This document shows positions 50,508 to 59,002 of a DNA stretch of 64,000 nucleotides, one piece after another. Within the stretch, counting starts at the first letter, position 1. The number at the start of each line of letters is the position of its first letter. The notes below the pieces were generated by a model. It was not told where the DNA came from. It searched no databases and was given only the letters and a program-made list of their open reading frames with translations. The position numbers and the translations under genes are program-made. The stretch covers positions 62,001-126,000 of the forward strand of contig JADLAX010000030.1 in the NCBI GenBank assembly GCA_020848035.1. Reading direction: 5' to 3'. This stretch comes from Anaerolineae bacterium (GTDB lineage: Bacteria > Chloroflexota > Anaerolineae > Promineifilales > Promineifilaceae).

Positions 50508-51428
50508 TTACCGGGCAAAAATAGGCGTGCCCAGGGTGCGGTCGAGCTGCATTTTGGAGCGGTAGAGCAGGTATTTTTTGAGCAGGGCGAGGGTGACATT
50601 ACGGCCGTTGTACGGTGCCATGTCTAGCAAGAGCAGCAGTTTAAACAGGCGCGGTTTGCTCATAAAGGCGAGTGATACCGGGCGGTGGCCAAACTGGCGC
50701 AACTTTTCCTGGTAGCGGGTTACGTCTTCGGCGAGGGAACGGCCGTACGCTTGTTGGTAGCGCGGATACCATTCGTGCTGCACAAATTCGTACAGGGCAT
50801 GGTCAGCCTCGTTGCCTTCACGCAGCATGGCCCGGCCTTGTTCCGATGCCAGCAGCCGTTTGGCGGCGGTTTCGCCCTCGGCTACGTTCATGCGCTTGTA
50901 GGCGATGTTGAGGTTGTTGGCCACCATGACCTTCAGGAGCAGCAGCGATTCGTTAAACCGTTCCGTGAGTCCAACAAAAATTTCCTGCTGCTGGATGATG
51001 TCGATGGCTTTGTGGACATCGGCCGTACCGGCGATCATTTTGGTCTGCCGGTTTTGCGACTGCTCTTCCTGCCGCCACGCTGCAAAGACGCAGTTTGCTT
51101 CGCCCAGGGTGTTGATGCCATGTTGGTACATGGAAGCGCGCATTTTGAGCGGATCGCGCATGAAGGTGAAGTATTGGAGGCCGGGATATGCCTCGTGCAG
51201 CGGTATGTGCGGCTGGATGTGATGGCCGCCAATGCCTTCTAGCTCGGGATAAAGCGCCTGGGTGTAGGCCAGGTCGGCGAGGGTGGCCGGGGCCAGCCAC
51301 GGTATTTGCTGGAAGGCAGGTGGAATGGCCAGCGGCCTGACTTCGCAGTAGCGTGGGCCAAGCGTGCTGCGCAAAATCCATTGCAGCGTGGTGCCGCCGG
51401 TTTTGTGAATGTGAATAAAGGCAATCAA
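50508..51428 (-). CDS. Sulfotransferase (Sulfotransfer_2 type)
   Basis: 306 residues. PAPS loop IHIHKTGGTTLQWIL and 3'-phosphate region YFTFMRDPLKMRASMYQ. The TTG at 51428 is chosen because GAGGAG lies nine bases upstream; TTG at 51437 is within that site. Shares with the 47083 protein the KMNVAEGE/KNVASDK region and the DESLLLVK/NESLLLLK helix, so the two arose by duplication. Predicted to sulfate a carbohydrate repeat unit in the cytoplasm. Confidence 0.85.
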   Translation of the reverse strand: MIAFIHIHKTGGTTLQWILRSTLGPRYCEVRPLAIPPAFQQIPWLAPATLADLAYTQALYPELEGIGGHHIQPHIPLHEAYPGLQYFTFMRDPLKMRASMYQHGINTLGEANCVFAAWRQEEQSQNRQTKMIAGTADVHKAIDIIQQQEIFVGLTERFNESLLLLKVMVANNLNIAYKRMNVAEGETAAKRLLASEQGRAMLREGNEADHALYEFVQHEWYPRYQQAYGRSLAEDVTRYQEKLRQFGHRPVSLAFMSKPRLFKLLLLLDMAPYNGRNVTLALLKKYLLYRSKMQLDRTLGTPIFAR

Positions 51429-51552
51429 GTAAGACAACTCCTCGGAAAATAGGCCGCGGATTGCGCGGATTAACGCGGATGAAATTTAGTAAATCTGCGA
51501 AAGCACATGGGTGAAATGGCCAAAGAAATTGATGCAAAAGTCGGAGGTGGAG

Positions 51553-52767
51553 CTACTCCGGGACGAGCGTTGGGGCAGGTTTGTGCCGGGGAGTAACTTT
51601 GGTCGGGGCAGGGGCGGTTTTTTGGAAAACGGCCGTATGCACCACTACCATCGTCAAAATAAACCAGGTTGGCTTTTTAATTTCCCAGGACATCGTGGTG
51701 ATCCCGATGCCCAGGATGACTAGCAGGGTCAGGTAGAACATGGCTTCCCATCTGGGCAACTTTTTCAGGTGCAGGCAGCTAATTACGGCAGCAAGGGCAA
51801 ACAAACCCAGGCCGATTGCTCCCGATTCGATCAGAATGGCCAGGTAGGTGTTGTGGGCCGACTTGTCTTTGTAATCAACGGCGGCCTTGAAGGTGCCGCT
51901 GCCGGTGCCAGTTAGCGGATGTGTTTCAAAAACTTCCAGTGCTTCGGTCCAGATGAGGCGACGGCCGCTCAGGTCTCCTTCCTCAAACTCGGCCTGTGTG
52001 GTGCTTAAGCGGTCAATGGATGTTTGGGGAATGAGCGGCTGGACAAAGTAGAGAGCGGCGGCCAGGAACGAGACAATGAGAATGCGATCGACAAAACGGA
52101 GCCGTGTTGAAGCCCCGAGCATAAACCAGAATGTTGGAATCATCACGATAAACGCGGTTCGGCTTGCGGTGAGGAGGACGGCAAAAACGCCCAACGGGAG
52201 AAACAAGTAGTTCGCGATACTCAGGAATTTGCTCAACTTGTTGTCGCTTGTTGCCGCGGAGATAGCTAAGTACCAGGCAATCGGCAAGGTCAGCGCAATA
52301 ATGAGGGCAATGCCGTTGGCGTTAAAACCCGTAGCGGCATAGCGAGGGGTGCTGCCTCGGGAAATGCCGGCAAAGTAATTAGAAATCGTATCAATCACCG
52401 AAACGTAAGCGCCTAACACAAACAGTTGCAGCCCGGCGCGGACGGCTTCCTGGGTCGATAACAGATCCCAAAGCAGCCAGGCAAAACCCAGCAGCTGTAC
52501 ATAGGTGGAGATGCGATCCAGGGTAGCGTTTGTGTCGTTTGTCCACAAAATGGTGAGACCATTCCAGAAGAAGTAGAGGAAAACGACCAGGTGAAACGGC
52601 CGTAGCTGGCGCAGCTTTCCTGTCGCCACCACGGTACCCAACCAAAAAGCGGCTACCAAAATACCCATCACGCGGGAAATGCGGCCCACGCCATCCACAA
52701 TGACGGAGTTTTCCCAGGGGATCATAAAAAGAAGCACGAGTGCTAACCAAAATGCAATCTTGCGCAT
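51553..52767 (-). CDS. O-antigen ligase/polymerase-like (Wzy_C) membrane protein
   Basis: 404 residues with about 11 helices. The Wzy_C region is visible: a large periplasmic loop with RLSTTQAEFEEGDLSGRRLIWTEALEVFETHPLTGTGSGTFKAAVDYKDKSAHNTYLAILIESGAIGLGLFAL, typical of WaaL/Wzy polymerases, with the GTGSGTF and AHNTYL motifs. Joins or polymerises lipid-linked repeat units. The start ATG has only a weak site (AGGTTCAAG). It precedes the sulfotransferase in the transcript. No Wzx flippase gene is in the window. Confidence 0.88.
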   Translation of the reverse strand: MRKIAFWLALVLLFMIPWENSVIVDGVGRISRVMGILVAAFWLGTVVATGKLRQLRPFHLVVFLYFFWNGLTILWTNDTNATLDRISTYVQLLGFAWLLWDLLSTQEAVRAGLQLFVLGAYVSVIDTISNYFAGISRGSTPRYAATGFNANGIALIIALTLPIAWYLAISAATSDNKLSKFLSIANYLFLPLGVFAVLLTASRTAFIVMIPTFWFMLGASTRLRFVDRILIVSFLAAALYFVQPLIPQTSIDRLSTTQAEFEEGDLSGRRLIWTEALEVFETHPLTGTGSGTFKAAVDYKDKSAHNTYLAILIESGAIGLGLFALAAVISCLHLKKLPRWEAMFYLTLLVILGIGITTMSWEIKKPTWFILTMVVVHTAVFQKTAPAPTKVTPRHKPAPTLVPE

Positions 52768-52809
52768 AGTAACTTGAACCTTAAGTTGTCGGTTGTCGGA
52801 TTTGAGGAA

Positions 52810-52842
52810 GCGGGCACTCCTGAGAGAGTCGGGAGAGCCCGC
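52810..52842. terminator. Hairpin between O-antigen ligase and beta-helix genes
   Basis: GCGGGC-A-CTCC (52810-52820) pairs with GGAG-A-GCCCGC (52832-52842), loop 11. There is no T-run on either strand, so termination may be partial. Confidence 0.45.
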
Positions 52843-52859
52843 CTTGTGGTTTGTGGTGG

Positions 52860-54824
52860 TTAAGGGGTTTTGGCGATGAAGGGTAGAAAGGAGAAAATGT
52901 CTGTGGGCATCACCTGAATGGTGTCGGTCAGAAGTACCTCACCCTTGTCTAGGGCTAACAGCGTTATTTCGTAGGTCGTGTAGTTTTGCAAACCTGTCAG
53001 GACATATTTGAAGATGTTCGTTGGGATGTTGGTGATGGGTGAGGGCGGTGCCCCGTTTGGCCCACTGTATTGAATTTGGAGAACGGCCGTATCTGGCAGT
53101 ACCTCGCTAATTTCCCAGGTTAAATAAATTTCTTTATCACCCGGCGAACCATTTAAGTCGAACCGTGGTACGAACTCCAGGGCACCAACATCGGCGGCAA
53201 GCCCCTTATAGTCATAGTTTACCGGGGCCTGGGCGGGCCAGGAAATCGATTGATCAACCGTAAGCGTATTGTTGGCATAGTTTACGTCCACCACGGTCAC
53301 CGGATCATTACTGCCCACGCGAATAAGATCGCCATCCTGTAATCCAAGTCCATCTGTAAAATACCAGGCTTCAGAAACGGGGATGACCTTTCCACTGCCA
53401 GCCGCTGACGTAAACGTCAACGCGCCTCCTGAATCCCGTGCTGCTGAATCTGGTTCAAGCTCAAAATTACCTAAACTGGAATTTGCAAAACGGGGATTCC
53501 CGTCAAAAGAATGGATATCCTGACCGGTTGTGGTTTTGAACGCCGCAAGGGAATTTAGCGTCACGCCCGCCCACCGGTAAAGCCCACTATGGCTGCCACT
53601 GTAGAACAAATTGTAGTCGAGTACCCAGGTGGGAGCGTTTGTGGTGTCATCTTCGTTTGATTTGTAATGGAAACTGGCTCCATTGCTCAAATCCACGTAA
53701 ACGTTGTTTTTCCAGCGCAAATTTTCCCCACAGCCAAACCGGTGGTTGGTGACATCGGCCAACGTGTTAAACAGGGTATTGTGAACGGCCACGCTGTTGG
53801 AAAGGGCACCGGCCTGGCCGCAGCTCTCGTTGCTATCACCAACCCCAAGCTTCAGGTTAATCTGTGTGTTGTTGTAAAGAACATTGTTTCTCACAATGAC
53901 ATGTTTGGTTTGCAAGGAAGCGGCCGTTGGTTCCAAACTTACCTTAATCCCCTGTTGACCCCCGTAAATTTTGTTTTGCTCGACAATAATGTTCTCCCCC
54001 GCGCCATCAAGGTATATGCCTGCCGAATATTTACCCGGCGACCCGTGGCCAGTGATCTCATTGCCTTTTACCAGGATGTTGGTCGGTTGGTCAATGTCGG
54101 GGCGGCCAGCAATGCCAATGGCAATGCTGGTGGTTGTTTTAATGGTGTTGTCCAGGACGCGTATGAAGTGAGAATCTCCCGCAACCTGAATAGCTGGATG
54201 ATCTCCCGTATCGACGTTTTGCAGTAGATTACCTTGGATGGTTACGTGTGTAACCTGGTGCACGGTATCTGTTGTAGTGACATGAATGGTTTTGGCTCCA
54301 TCGTTATTCATCTGGCTTTGGTTTTCAAAGGTGCAGTTAAGAATCTCTACCTCGGTGATACTGGCATTCCTGGCCCGGATTTGAATGGCGCCTTTCTGAA
54401 AATCGCGAAATGTCAGGCCTTCAATGCGGATGTAACTTTGTTCCAAAATGTGCCAGCGCCAACTGCCTGAACCAGTGATGATTGGCGTTTCGCCGGGATA
54501 ATTCTGGTAGGTGATCGGTTTACCGGGCAGTCCAGAAATGCCTTGCTGGATGTATTCGTCATAAAGGCCACCGCGAATAAAAACCGTGTCGCCGGGTTTT
54601 ACCTGGCTGGTGTTGGCTGCATATTCAATTGTTTTCCAGGGTTGGGAAATAGTTCCCGGGTTGTTGTTATGGCCCGTCGGGGCTACGTAAAAACTATTCT
54701 GCGATGCTTCTACCTCAAGGTGCATAGAGGTAAAAATGGCTAGGATGATAAAACTGATTAGATGAAGCATAACTCTGGCATGGGAGCGCCCCGGCTGAGC
54801 GCCAAGGGTTACCTTTATATTCAT
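52860..54824 (-). CDS. Secreted right-handed beta-helix protein with FN3-like C-terminus
   Basis: 654 residues. A signal or anchor helix lies at about 19-40, then NSFYVAPTGHNNNPGTISQPWKTIEYA (opening of beta-helix carbohydrate enzymes), many repeats of short strands with ILVKGNEI, IIVEQNKIYGG, VIVRNNVLYNN, and an FN3-like domain (about 560-640, LQNYTTYEITLLALD). It ends in FSFLPFIAKTP. This is the type of fold in polysaccharide lyases, epimerases and depolymerases. In the locus it could trim or modify the exported polymer. No catalytic residues could be assigned. GGAAGAG precedes the ATG. AT-richer than its neighbours. Confidence 0.8.
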   Translation of the reverse strand: MNIKVTLGAQPGRSHARVMLHLISFIILAIFTSMHLEVEASQNSFYVAPTGHNNNPGTISQPWKTIEYAANTSQVKPGDTVFIRGGLYDEYIQQGISGLPGKPITYQNYPGETPIITGSGSWRWHILEQSYIRIEGLTFRDFQKGAIQIRARNASITEVEILNCTFENQSQMNNDGAKTIHVTTTDTVHQVTHVTIQGNLLQNVDTGDHPAIQVAGDSHFIRVLDNTIKTTTSIAIGIAGRPDIDQPTNILVKGNEITGHGSPGKYSAGIYLDGAGENIIVEQNKIYGGQQGIKVSLEPTAASLQTKHVIVRNNVLYNNTQINLKLGVGDSNESCGQAGALSNSVAVHNTLFNTLADVTNHRFGCGENLRWKNNVYVDLSNGASFHYKSNEDDTTNAPTWVLDYNLFYSGSHSGLYRWAGVTLNSLAAFKTTTGQDIHSFDGNPRFANSSLGNFELEPDSAARDSGGALTFTSAAGSGKVIPVSEAWYFTDGLGLQDGDLIRVGSNDPVTVVDVNYANNTLTVDQSISWPAQAPVNYDYKGLAADVGALEFVPRFDLNGSPGDKEIYLTWEISEVLPDTAVLQIQYSGPNGAPPSPITNIPTNIFKYVLTGLQNYTTYEITLLALDKGEVLLTDTIQVMPTDIFSFLPFIAKTP

Positions 54825-54958
54825 TTATCTCTTCCTATACCTGCTCTAATTCGTTACTTCTTCCGATAAAGCTAAAGCTTGTAGGCGGGTAGTATAGAAA
54901 GAGGTTTTGCTTTTGTTCAAGTCAATAAGTAGTACCTGCGTCCTGGTGCGGGCGTATT

Positions 54959-55891
54959 TCAGGCAGTTTTTAACCAGTTGCTTATTTTGGGGCTGGCCAT
55001 CGTTTCGATTAGTTCGAGCTGTTTTTCTGTTAAAACAGTGCGCCAGCGCTCATCCACTTTGATTTCCGATGTGCTTTGTTTACGCATCTTGTTACCCAGA
55101 ATATGGTTGTCCAATTCCCGAAAATCGGCCATTTCTTGAAGCGGTTGAACCCCAATAAATGTAAACACCGGGTTTAATGTTTCCAGAGTGTGTGTTGTAA
55201 CATCCTTATAATGAATCTCAATTTGACGATCTTCGGGGACGCTTTCAAGGTGGCGGCGAATGTTATGCTCGGCGATAAGCCAGTGATGGGTGGCTTGCTG
55301 AACACTCATATCATCGCGGCGGCTCAAAATGGAGGCGACCACTCCGCGCACATCGCGGATCAGGTGGATGACATACAGGTCGATGTAGGGTGAAAAGCGC
55401 AGGTAGCGTATACGCATGGGGTCCTTGGAGGTATCGAGAAAGACAGGTTTGCCCGAAATATCTAAGATGGCGCGAGCAAATGTTTCATTTCGCCGCACCA
55501 ACCGGTGCATGGCCTGCTTGTGACCAGGCCACAGATTGAACCAAAGCCAGTCTCGGATTTTTTCAAGCGTATTGCTGCGCAGCGAATCGGTTCGCATACG
55601 ACGTGCCAGAGGGTTTGAACCCAGTTCGATGCGTGTTCCCAGGTGTTTATTTAGCGAATACGAAATGCCATACTCGTTTACCTTCGTGGCGACTGCTTGC
55701 CAGAAGGGGTCTTCTTGGAACAGCTGGCCACAGGAGCAGCGGTAGGTGGTGAGATTAAGGTGTTTGGCTGGCCCGGTTAACATGCCCACCGTGGCAATTT
55801 CTGGGTGGGCTCCCAGCAGAAAGCTGGTGAGGGTTGAGCCAGAGTAGGCGTGAGATGTGAGAAAAACGTAGGGGATTTTGCTTTTTTCCAT
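54959..55891 (-). CDS. Sulfotransferase, tandem copy A
   Basis: 310 residues. PAPS loop SGSTLTSFLLG, then HPEIATVG, a CSCG motif, DTSKDPMRIRYL and 3'-phosphate region LIRDVRGVVASILSR. A C-terminal HILGNKMRK motif. No signal peptide. It is a paralogue (about half identical by eye) of the next upstream gene, 36 bases away, so tandem duplication is likely. Base composition is lower in GC than its twin. Predicted sulfate transfer from PAPS. Confidence 0.85.
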   Translation of the reverse strand: MEKSKIPYVFLTSHAYSGSTLTSFLLGAHPEIATVGMLTGPAKHLNLTTYRCSCGQLFQEDPFWQAVATKVNEYGISYSLNKHLGTRIELGSNPLARRMRTDSLRSNTLEKIRDWLWFNLWPGHKQAMHRLVRRNETFARAILDISGKPVFLDTSKDPMRIRYLRFSPYIDLYVIHLIRDVRGVVASILSRRDDMSVQQATHHWLIAEHNIRRHLESVPEDRQIEIHYKDVTTHTLETLNPVFTFIGVQPLQEMADFRELDNHILGNKMRKQSTSEIKVDERWRTVLTEKQLELIETMASPKISNWLKTA

Positions 55892-55927
55892 AACATGTCT
55901 GATCCTGCCAGGTTGAAAAGGTGAATA

Positions 55928-56842
55928 TTACAAGCGAGCCCCGACCATGCGGGAGATAAGCTGTAGCTGCTTTTCAGATAGGGCGGTCCGCCACTTTTCA
56001 TCTAGTTTTATTTCTGATGATTGGCGCTTGCGCATTTTGTTGCCCAGGATGTGGTGCTCGGTTTCGCGGTAATTGTTAAGGGTTTCAAATGGTTGTGCGC
56101 CTAGAAAAATGAAAAGCCGATTTAGCGTTGGCAGGGTGTTGGTGACCAGATCTTCGTAGCTGACCTGAATTTGGCGGTTAGCCGGTACAGTTTTCAGCAG
56201 GCGGTTAATGTTATTTTCGCGGGCTATCCAGGAGCGCACGGCCGTTTCTACATTTGTTTCCGGGTGGCGGCTGCGTATGGAAGCCACCACCCCGCGCACA
56301 TCGCGCACCAAATGAATGACGTACAAATCCAGGTTTGGGGCCAGGGGCAAATAGCGGATGCGCATCGGGTCTTTGGCGGTATCGAGGAAGATCGACTTCT
56401 CCGTCACGTCCAGGATGGCGCGGGCAAACAGCTCGTTCCGCCGCGCCTGCTCTTTCAGGCGGGCCAGCTGGCTGGGCCAGAGCGCAAAAAGGAGCTGATC
56501 CCGCGCTGCTTCCAACTTCGAGCTGCGGAATGAGCCAGCCAGCAATCTTTGCCAAACTGGATTGCGGCTTAGCTCAAAGCGTGTGTCCAGGTAATTGGTT
56601 AAGGAGTACGAGAGGCCATACTGGTTTACGGCCGTTGCTACCGCCTGCCAAAATGGATCTTGCTGAAATAACCTGCCGCAAGAGCAGGGATAAGCCGCCA
56701 AATCGAGGTGCTGGGCTGGTCCGGTTAGCTCACCCACCGTGGCGATTTCTGGATGCATGCCCATTAAAAAGCTGGTGAGTGTCGAACCGGAAAATGCATG
56801 GGCGGTCAGAAAAACAAACGGTATTTTTTGCTCAGGGTTCAT
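55928..56842 (-). CDS. Sulfotransferase, tandem copy B
   Basis: 304 residues from the ATG at 56842; the frame runs back to 57052 but the extra part overlaps the upstream gene. PAPS loop FSGSTLTSFLMG, HPEIATVGE, CSCG, DTAKDPMRIRYL and LVRDVRGVVASIRSRH, and the C-terminal HILGNKMRKR. Same family as copy A and, five bases after the upstream sulfotransferase, surely cotranscribed. The specific acceptor is unknown; carbohydrate is likely from the locus. Confidence 0.87.
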   Translation of the reverse strand: MNPEQKIPFVFLTAHAFSGSTLTSFLMGMHPEIATVGELTGPAQHLDLAAYPCSCGRLFQQDPFWQAVATAVNQYGLSYSLTNYLDTRFELSRNPVWQRLLAGSFRSSKLEAARDQLLFALWPSQLARLKEQARRNELFARAILDVTEKSIFLDTAKDPMRIRYLPLAPNLDLYVIHLVRDVRGVVASIRSRHPETNVETAVRSWIARENNINRLLKTVPANRQIQVSYEDLVTNTLPTLNRLFIFLGAQPFETLNNYRETEHHILGNKMRKRQSSEIKLDEKWRTALSEKQLQLISRMVGARL

Positions 56843-56847
56843 GCAGT

Positions 56848-57756
56848 TTAGCTCTTCAACCAGTGTGAAAGGTCCTGGCCGATTAACGTTTGCAGGGCCA
56901 CAATTTCGTCCCGGTACAGCCGGGTTAACACGGTTCTGGCCTGCGGTGGCATTTCTGTCTTGTCGGTGTTGAGGTTGATCTGTTTTACCTTCAGCCCCAG
57001 GGTGCGGCGCAGAGAGCGGGGCAGCAACGGCCGTAGCCAATCCTTCACCCAATTCGGCCGTATCAAAAACCGATTGACCGCCTGCAACTTGGGCGTGCCC
57101 GATACATTGTGCTTGATCGAAAAATCGGGCACAAATGATTCATCCACTGCCAAAAAGCGAAACAGTTGCTGCATCAGCGCCGCCGGATTGGCCTTGAGCT
57201 CATCGTAGGTGTACACGGCAATCTGGTTGGCTGGAAACAAAGCGAAGTACCGGACAAGCTGCGTGTGGTAAAAACCAAGCCGGGTGTAGTGCCACTGATG
57301 TTCCCAGTTGGCCGCAATGCGCTCCGGCTCGGCGGCCAGGGCATCCACAAAATTGGTCAATGGCTCACGGCCGTCGCGCCGCAGGTGCAGGTAGCTGGAG
57401 TAAGCGCGCTCTACCGGATTGCGCAAAATGGCAATGAGCTTCACCTGCGGAATCGTCTTTTTGATGCGAAGCGGCGCTTCCTGGCTGTAAAGGTATAAAA
57501 CGGAAGCTTCCCCATAAACCTTCTCATTTGTTACGCCTTCAAACAGGGCCTCATAAGCCGCCGGGTCGGTAATGGCGCGGCGGACAAAGCCGTTCTGGTC
57601 GCCGGGGCCGCTGTAGTTCAGCCGCTGGCCCGCCAGGGCAAAGTAGCCCGGTTCTTTCACGTTGGCATACACCTCGGGATGTTGGCCCAGGTAGCGGTAC
57701 AGCGAGGTCGTGCCCGATTTGGCCGCGCCGATGATGAGGAAGTTTGGTAGGGTCAT
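56848..57756 (-). CDS. Sulfotransferase (heparan N-/O-type)
   Basis: 302 residues from the ATG at 57756. PAPS loop IIGAAKSGTTSLYRYL, HPEVYANVKEPGYFAL, and 3'-phosphate region LIAILRNPVERAYSSYLHL, as in NDST-type sulfotransferases. The ribosome site is weak; the ATG is ten bases after the stop of the upstream GT4 gene. Three sulfotransferase genes now follow one another without a break (56848, 55928, 54959). Role: sulfate transfer to a sugar in the locus, acceptor unknown. Confidence 0.87.
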   Translation of the reverse strand: MTLPNFLIIGAAKSGTTSLYRYLGQHPEVYANVKEPGYFALAGQRLNYSGPGDQNGFVRRAITDPAAYEALFEGVTNEKVYGEASVLYLYSQEAPLRIKKTIPQVKLIAILRNPVERAYSSYLHLRRDGREPLTNFVDALAAEPERIAANWEHQWHYTRLGFYHTQLVRYFALFPANQIAVYTYDELKANPAALMQQLFRFLAVDESFVPDFSIKHNVSGTPKLQAVNRFLIRPNWVKDWLRPLLPRSLRRTLGLKVKQINLNTDKTEMPPQARTVLTRLYRDEIVALQTLIGQDLSHWLKS

Positions 57757-57766
57757 CTGTGTGCCA

Positions 57767-59002
57767 TCATCTGTGTGCCAGTTCAAAGTAAAGCGCCGCG
57801 TATCGGTCCAAAATCATTTCAATATCCAGGTGGGCGGTGGCCCAGCTACGGCCGTTCCGCCCCAACCGCGCCCGTAATCCATCATCCAGCAGCACCTGGC
57901 GGATGCGTTCGTACAGCTCCCCGGCGTCGTGTTCGGCCAGCAGGTACTGCTCGCCTGCCACGCCCAGCTCGGCCGACAGACCAACAAACGGCGTGGTCAC
58001 CACTGGCAGCCCGGTGGCCATCGCTTCCATCACCACGTTGGGCAGTCCTTCGCGCCGCGACGGGAAGACAAACAGGTCGGCGGCTTGCAGATATGCCGCT
58101 ACGTCATCCACCCGGCCGACAAAATGCACCCGTTCCTGGGTGCCCGATGCCTGGATCAACGCTTCCAGCCGTTGGTGAAAATGGGCCAGCATTGGGTCCA
58201 ATTGGTCCAGCCGTGGCCCCACCAGCACCAGATGGGCCGCGGGAAATTCCGGGGCCAGCCTGGCCCAGGCGGCAAAGAGCAGGTCAGACCCTTTGCGCGG
58301 CTCAACCGCCCCCACGTAAATCAAAACTGGCGCGGCCGGGTCGATGTTGAGCGCCTGGCGGATGCGATCGGGCACGGCCGTTTCCGCCAGCGGTGCAAAT
58401 CGGGCCGTATCCACCCCGTTGGGAATAATTTCGATACGGCCGTTCACCCCCGCCTCACGCAGCGTTTGAGCCATCACGCTGCTCTGCACAATGATGCAGT
58501 CCAGCAAGGGAAACTGAAGCCGCCGGGTGGCCAGGTGTTGCAGTCGTCCTGCCAGGCGGCGCGGTGGGCTGTTGATCAGGTTGTAGGCGTAGGCCAGCGG
58601 CAGATGTTGGCGGCGCAGCTGCCGCAGCGCGGGCACGCTCCACGGTGGCAGGGGCAGGAACTGCACCACATCGGGCCGGGTTGCGGGCTGCTGGCAAAAG
58701 TTCACCAGCGCCTGGCCAAACTGCATCACCCGCCGCCATGCCCGGTTATCGCTTAGCCGTACCCGGTAAACCGGGGCGTTTTGATCCGTTTCGACCGACA
58801 ACAGTTGGCCGGACTGAAGCTCTGGCACGGCCGTTCCGCGGCTAAATTTGGCCATGCGCTCCTGGCTGGGGGTGCTGGTGAACACCTCGGTGCAAATGCC
58901 GCGCCGCTGCAAGCCGGGTAGATAGCTGCGGTAGCGCAGCGCCCCCCCGGCGTAATGCGGATGATATAGCTGGGTGGCCAGGCAAAGTTTTAGCGGCTCC
59001 AT
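57767..59002 (-). CDS. GT4 glycosyltransferase
   Basis: 411 residues. Start with LCLATQLYHPHYAGGALRYRSYLPGL; second domain VLIYVGAVEPRKGSDLLFAAWARL, VGRVDDVAAYLQAADLFVFPSRREGLPNVVMEAMATGLPVVTTPFVGL with E-x7-E. The ATG directly abuts the stop codon of the sulfatase-like gene. Transfers a sugar from a nucleotide donor in the cytoplasm; linkage unknown. Confidence 0.92.
   Translation of the reverse strand: MEPLKLCLATQLYHPHYAGGALRYRSYLPGLQRRGICTEVFTSTPSQERMAKFSRGTAVPELQSGQLLSVETDQNAPVYRVRLSDNRAWRRVMQFGQALVNFCQQPATRPDVVQFLPLPPWSVPALRQLRRQHLPLAYAYNLINSPPRRLAGRLQHLATRRLQFPLLDCIIVQSSVMAQTLREAGVNGRIEIIPNGVDTARFAPLAETAVPDRIRQALNIDPAAPVLIYVGAVEPRKGSDLLFAAWARLAPEFPAAHLVLVGPRLDQLDPMLAHFHQRLEALIQASGTQERVHFVGRVDDVAAYLQAADLFVFPSRREGLPNVVMEAMATGLPVVTTPFVGLSAELGVAGEQYLLAEHDAGELYERIRQVLLDDGLRARLGRNGRSWATAHLDIEMILDRYAALYFELAHR

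Noticed and set aside
9831-51500. CRISPR array
   Set aside because: The repeated units are 6-10 bases, mirrored and without regular 30-40-base spacing; no cas gene is present.
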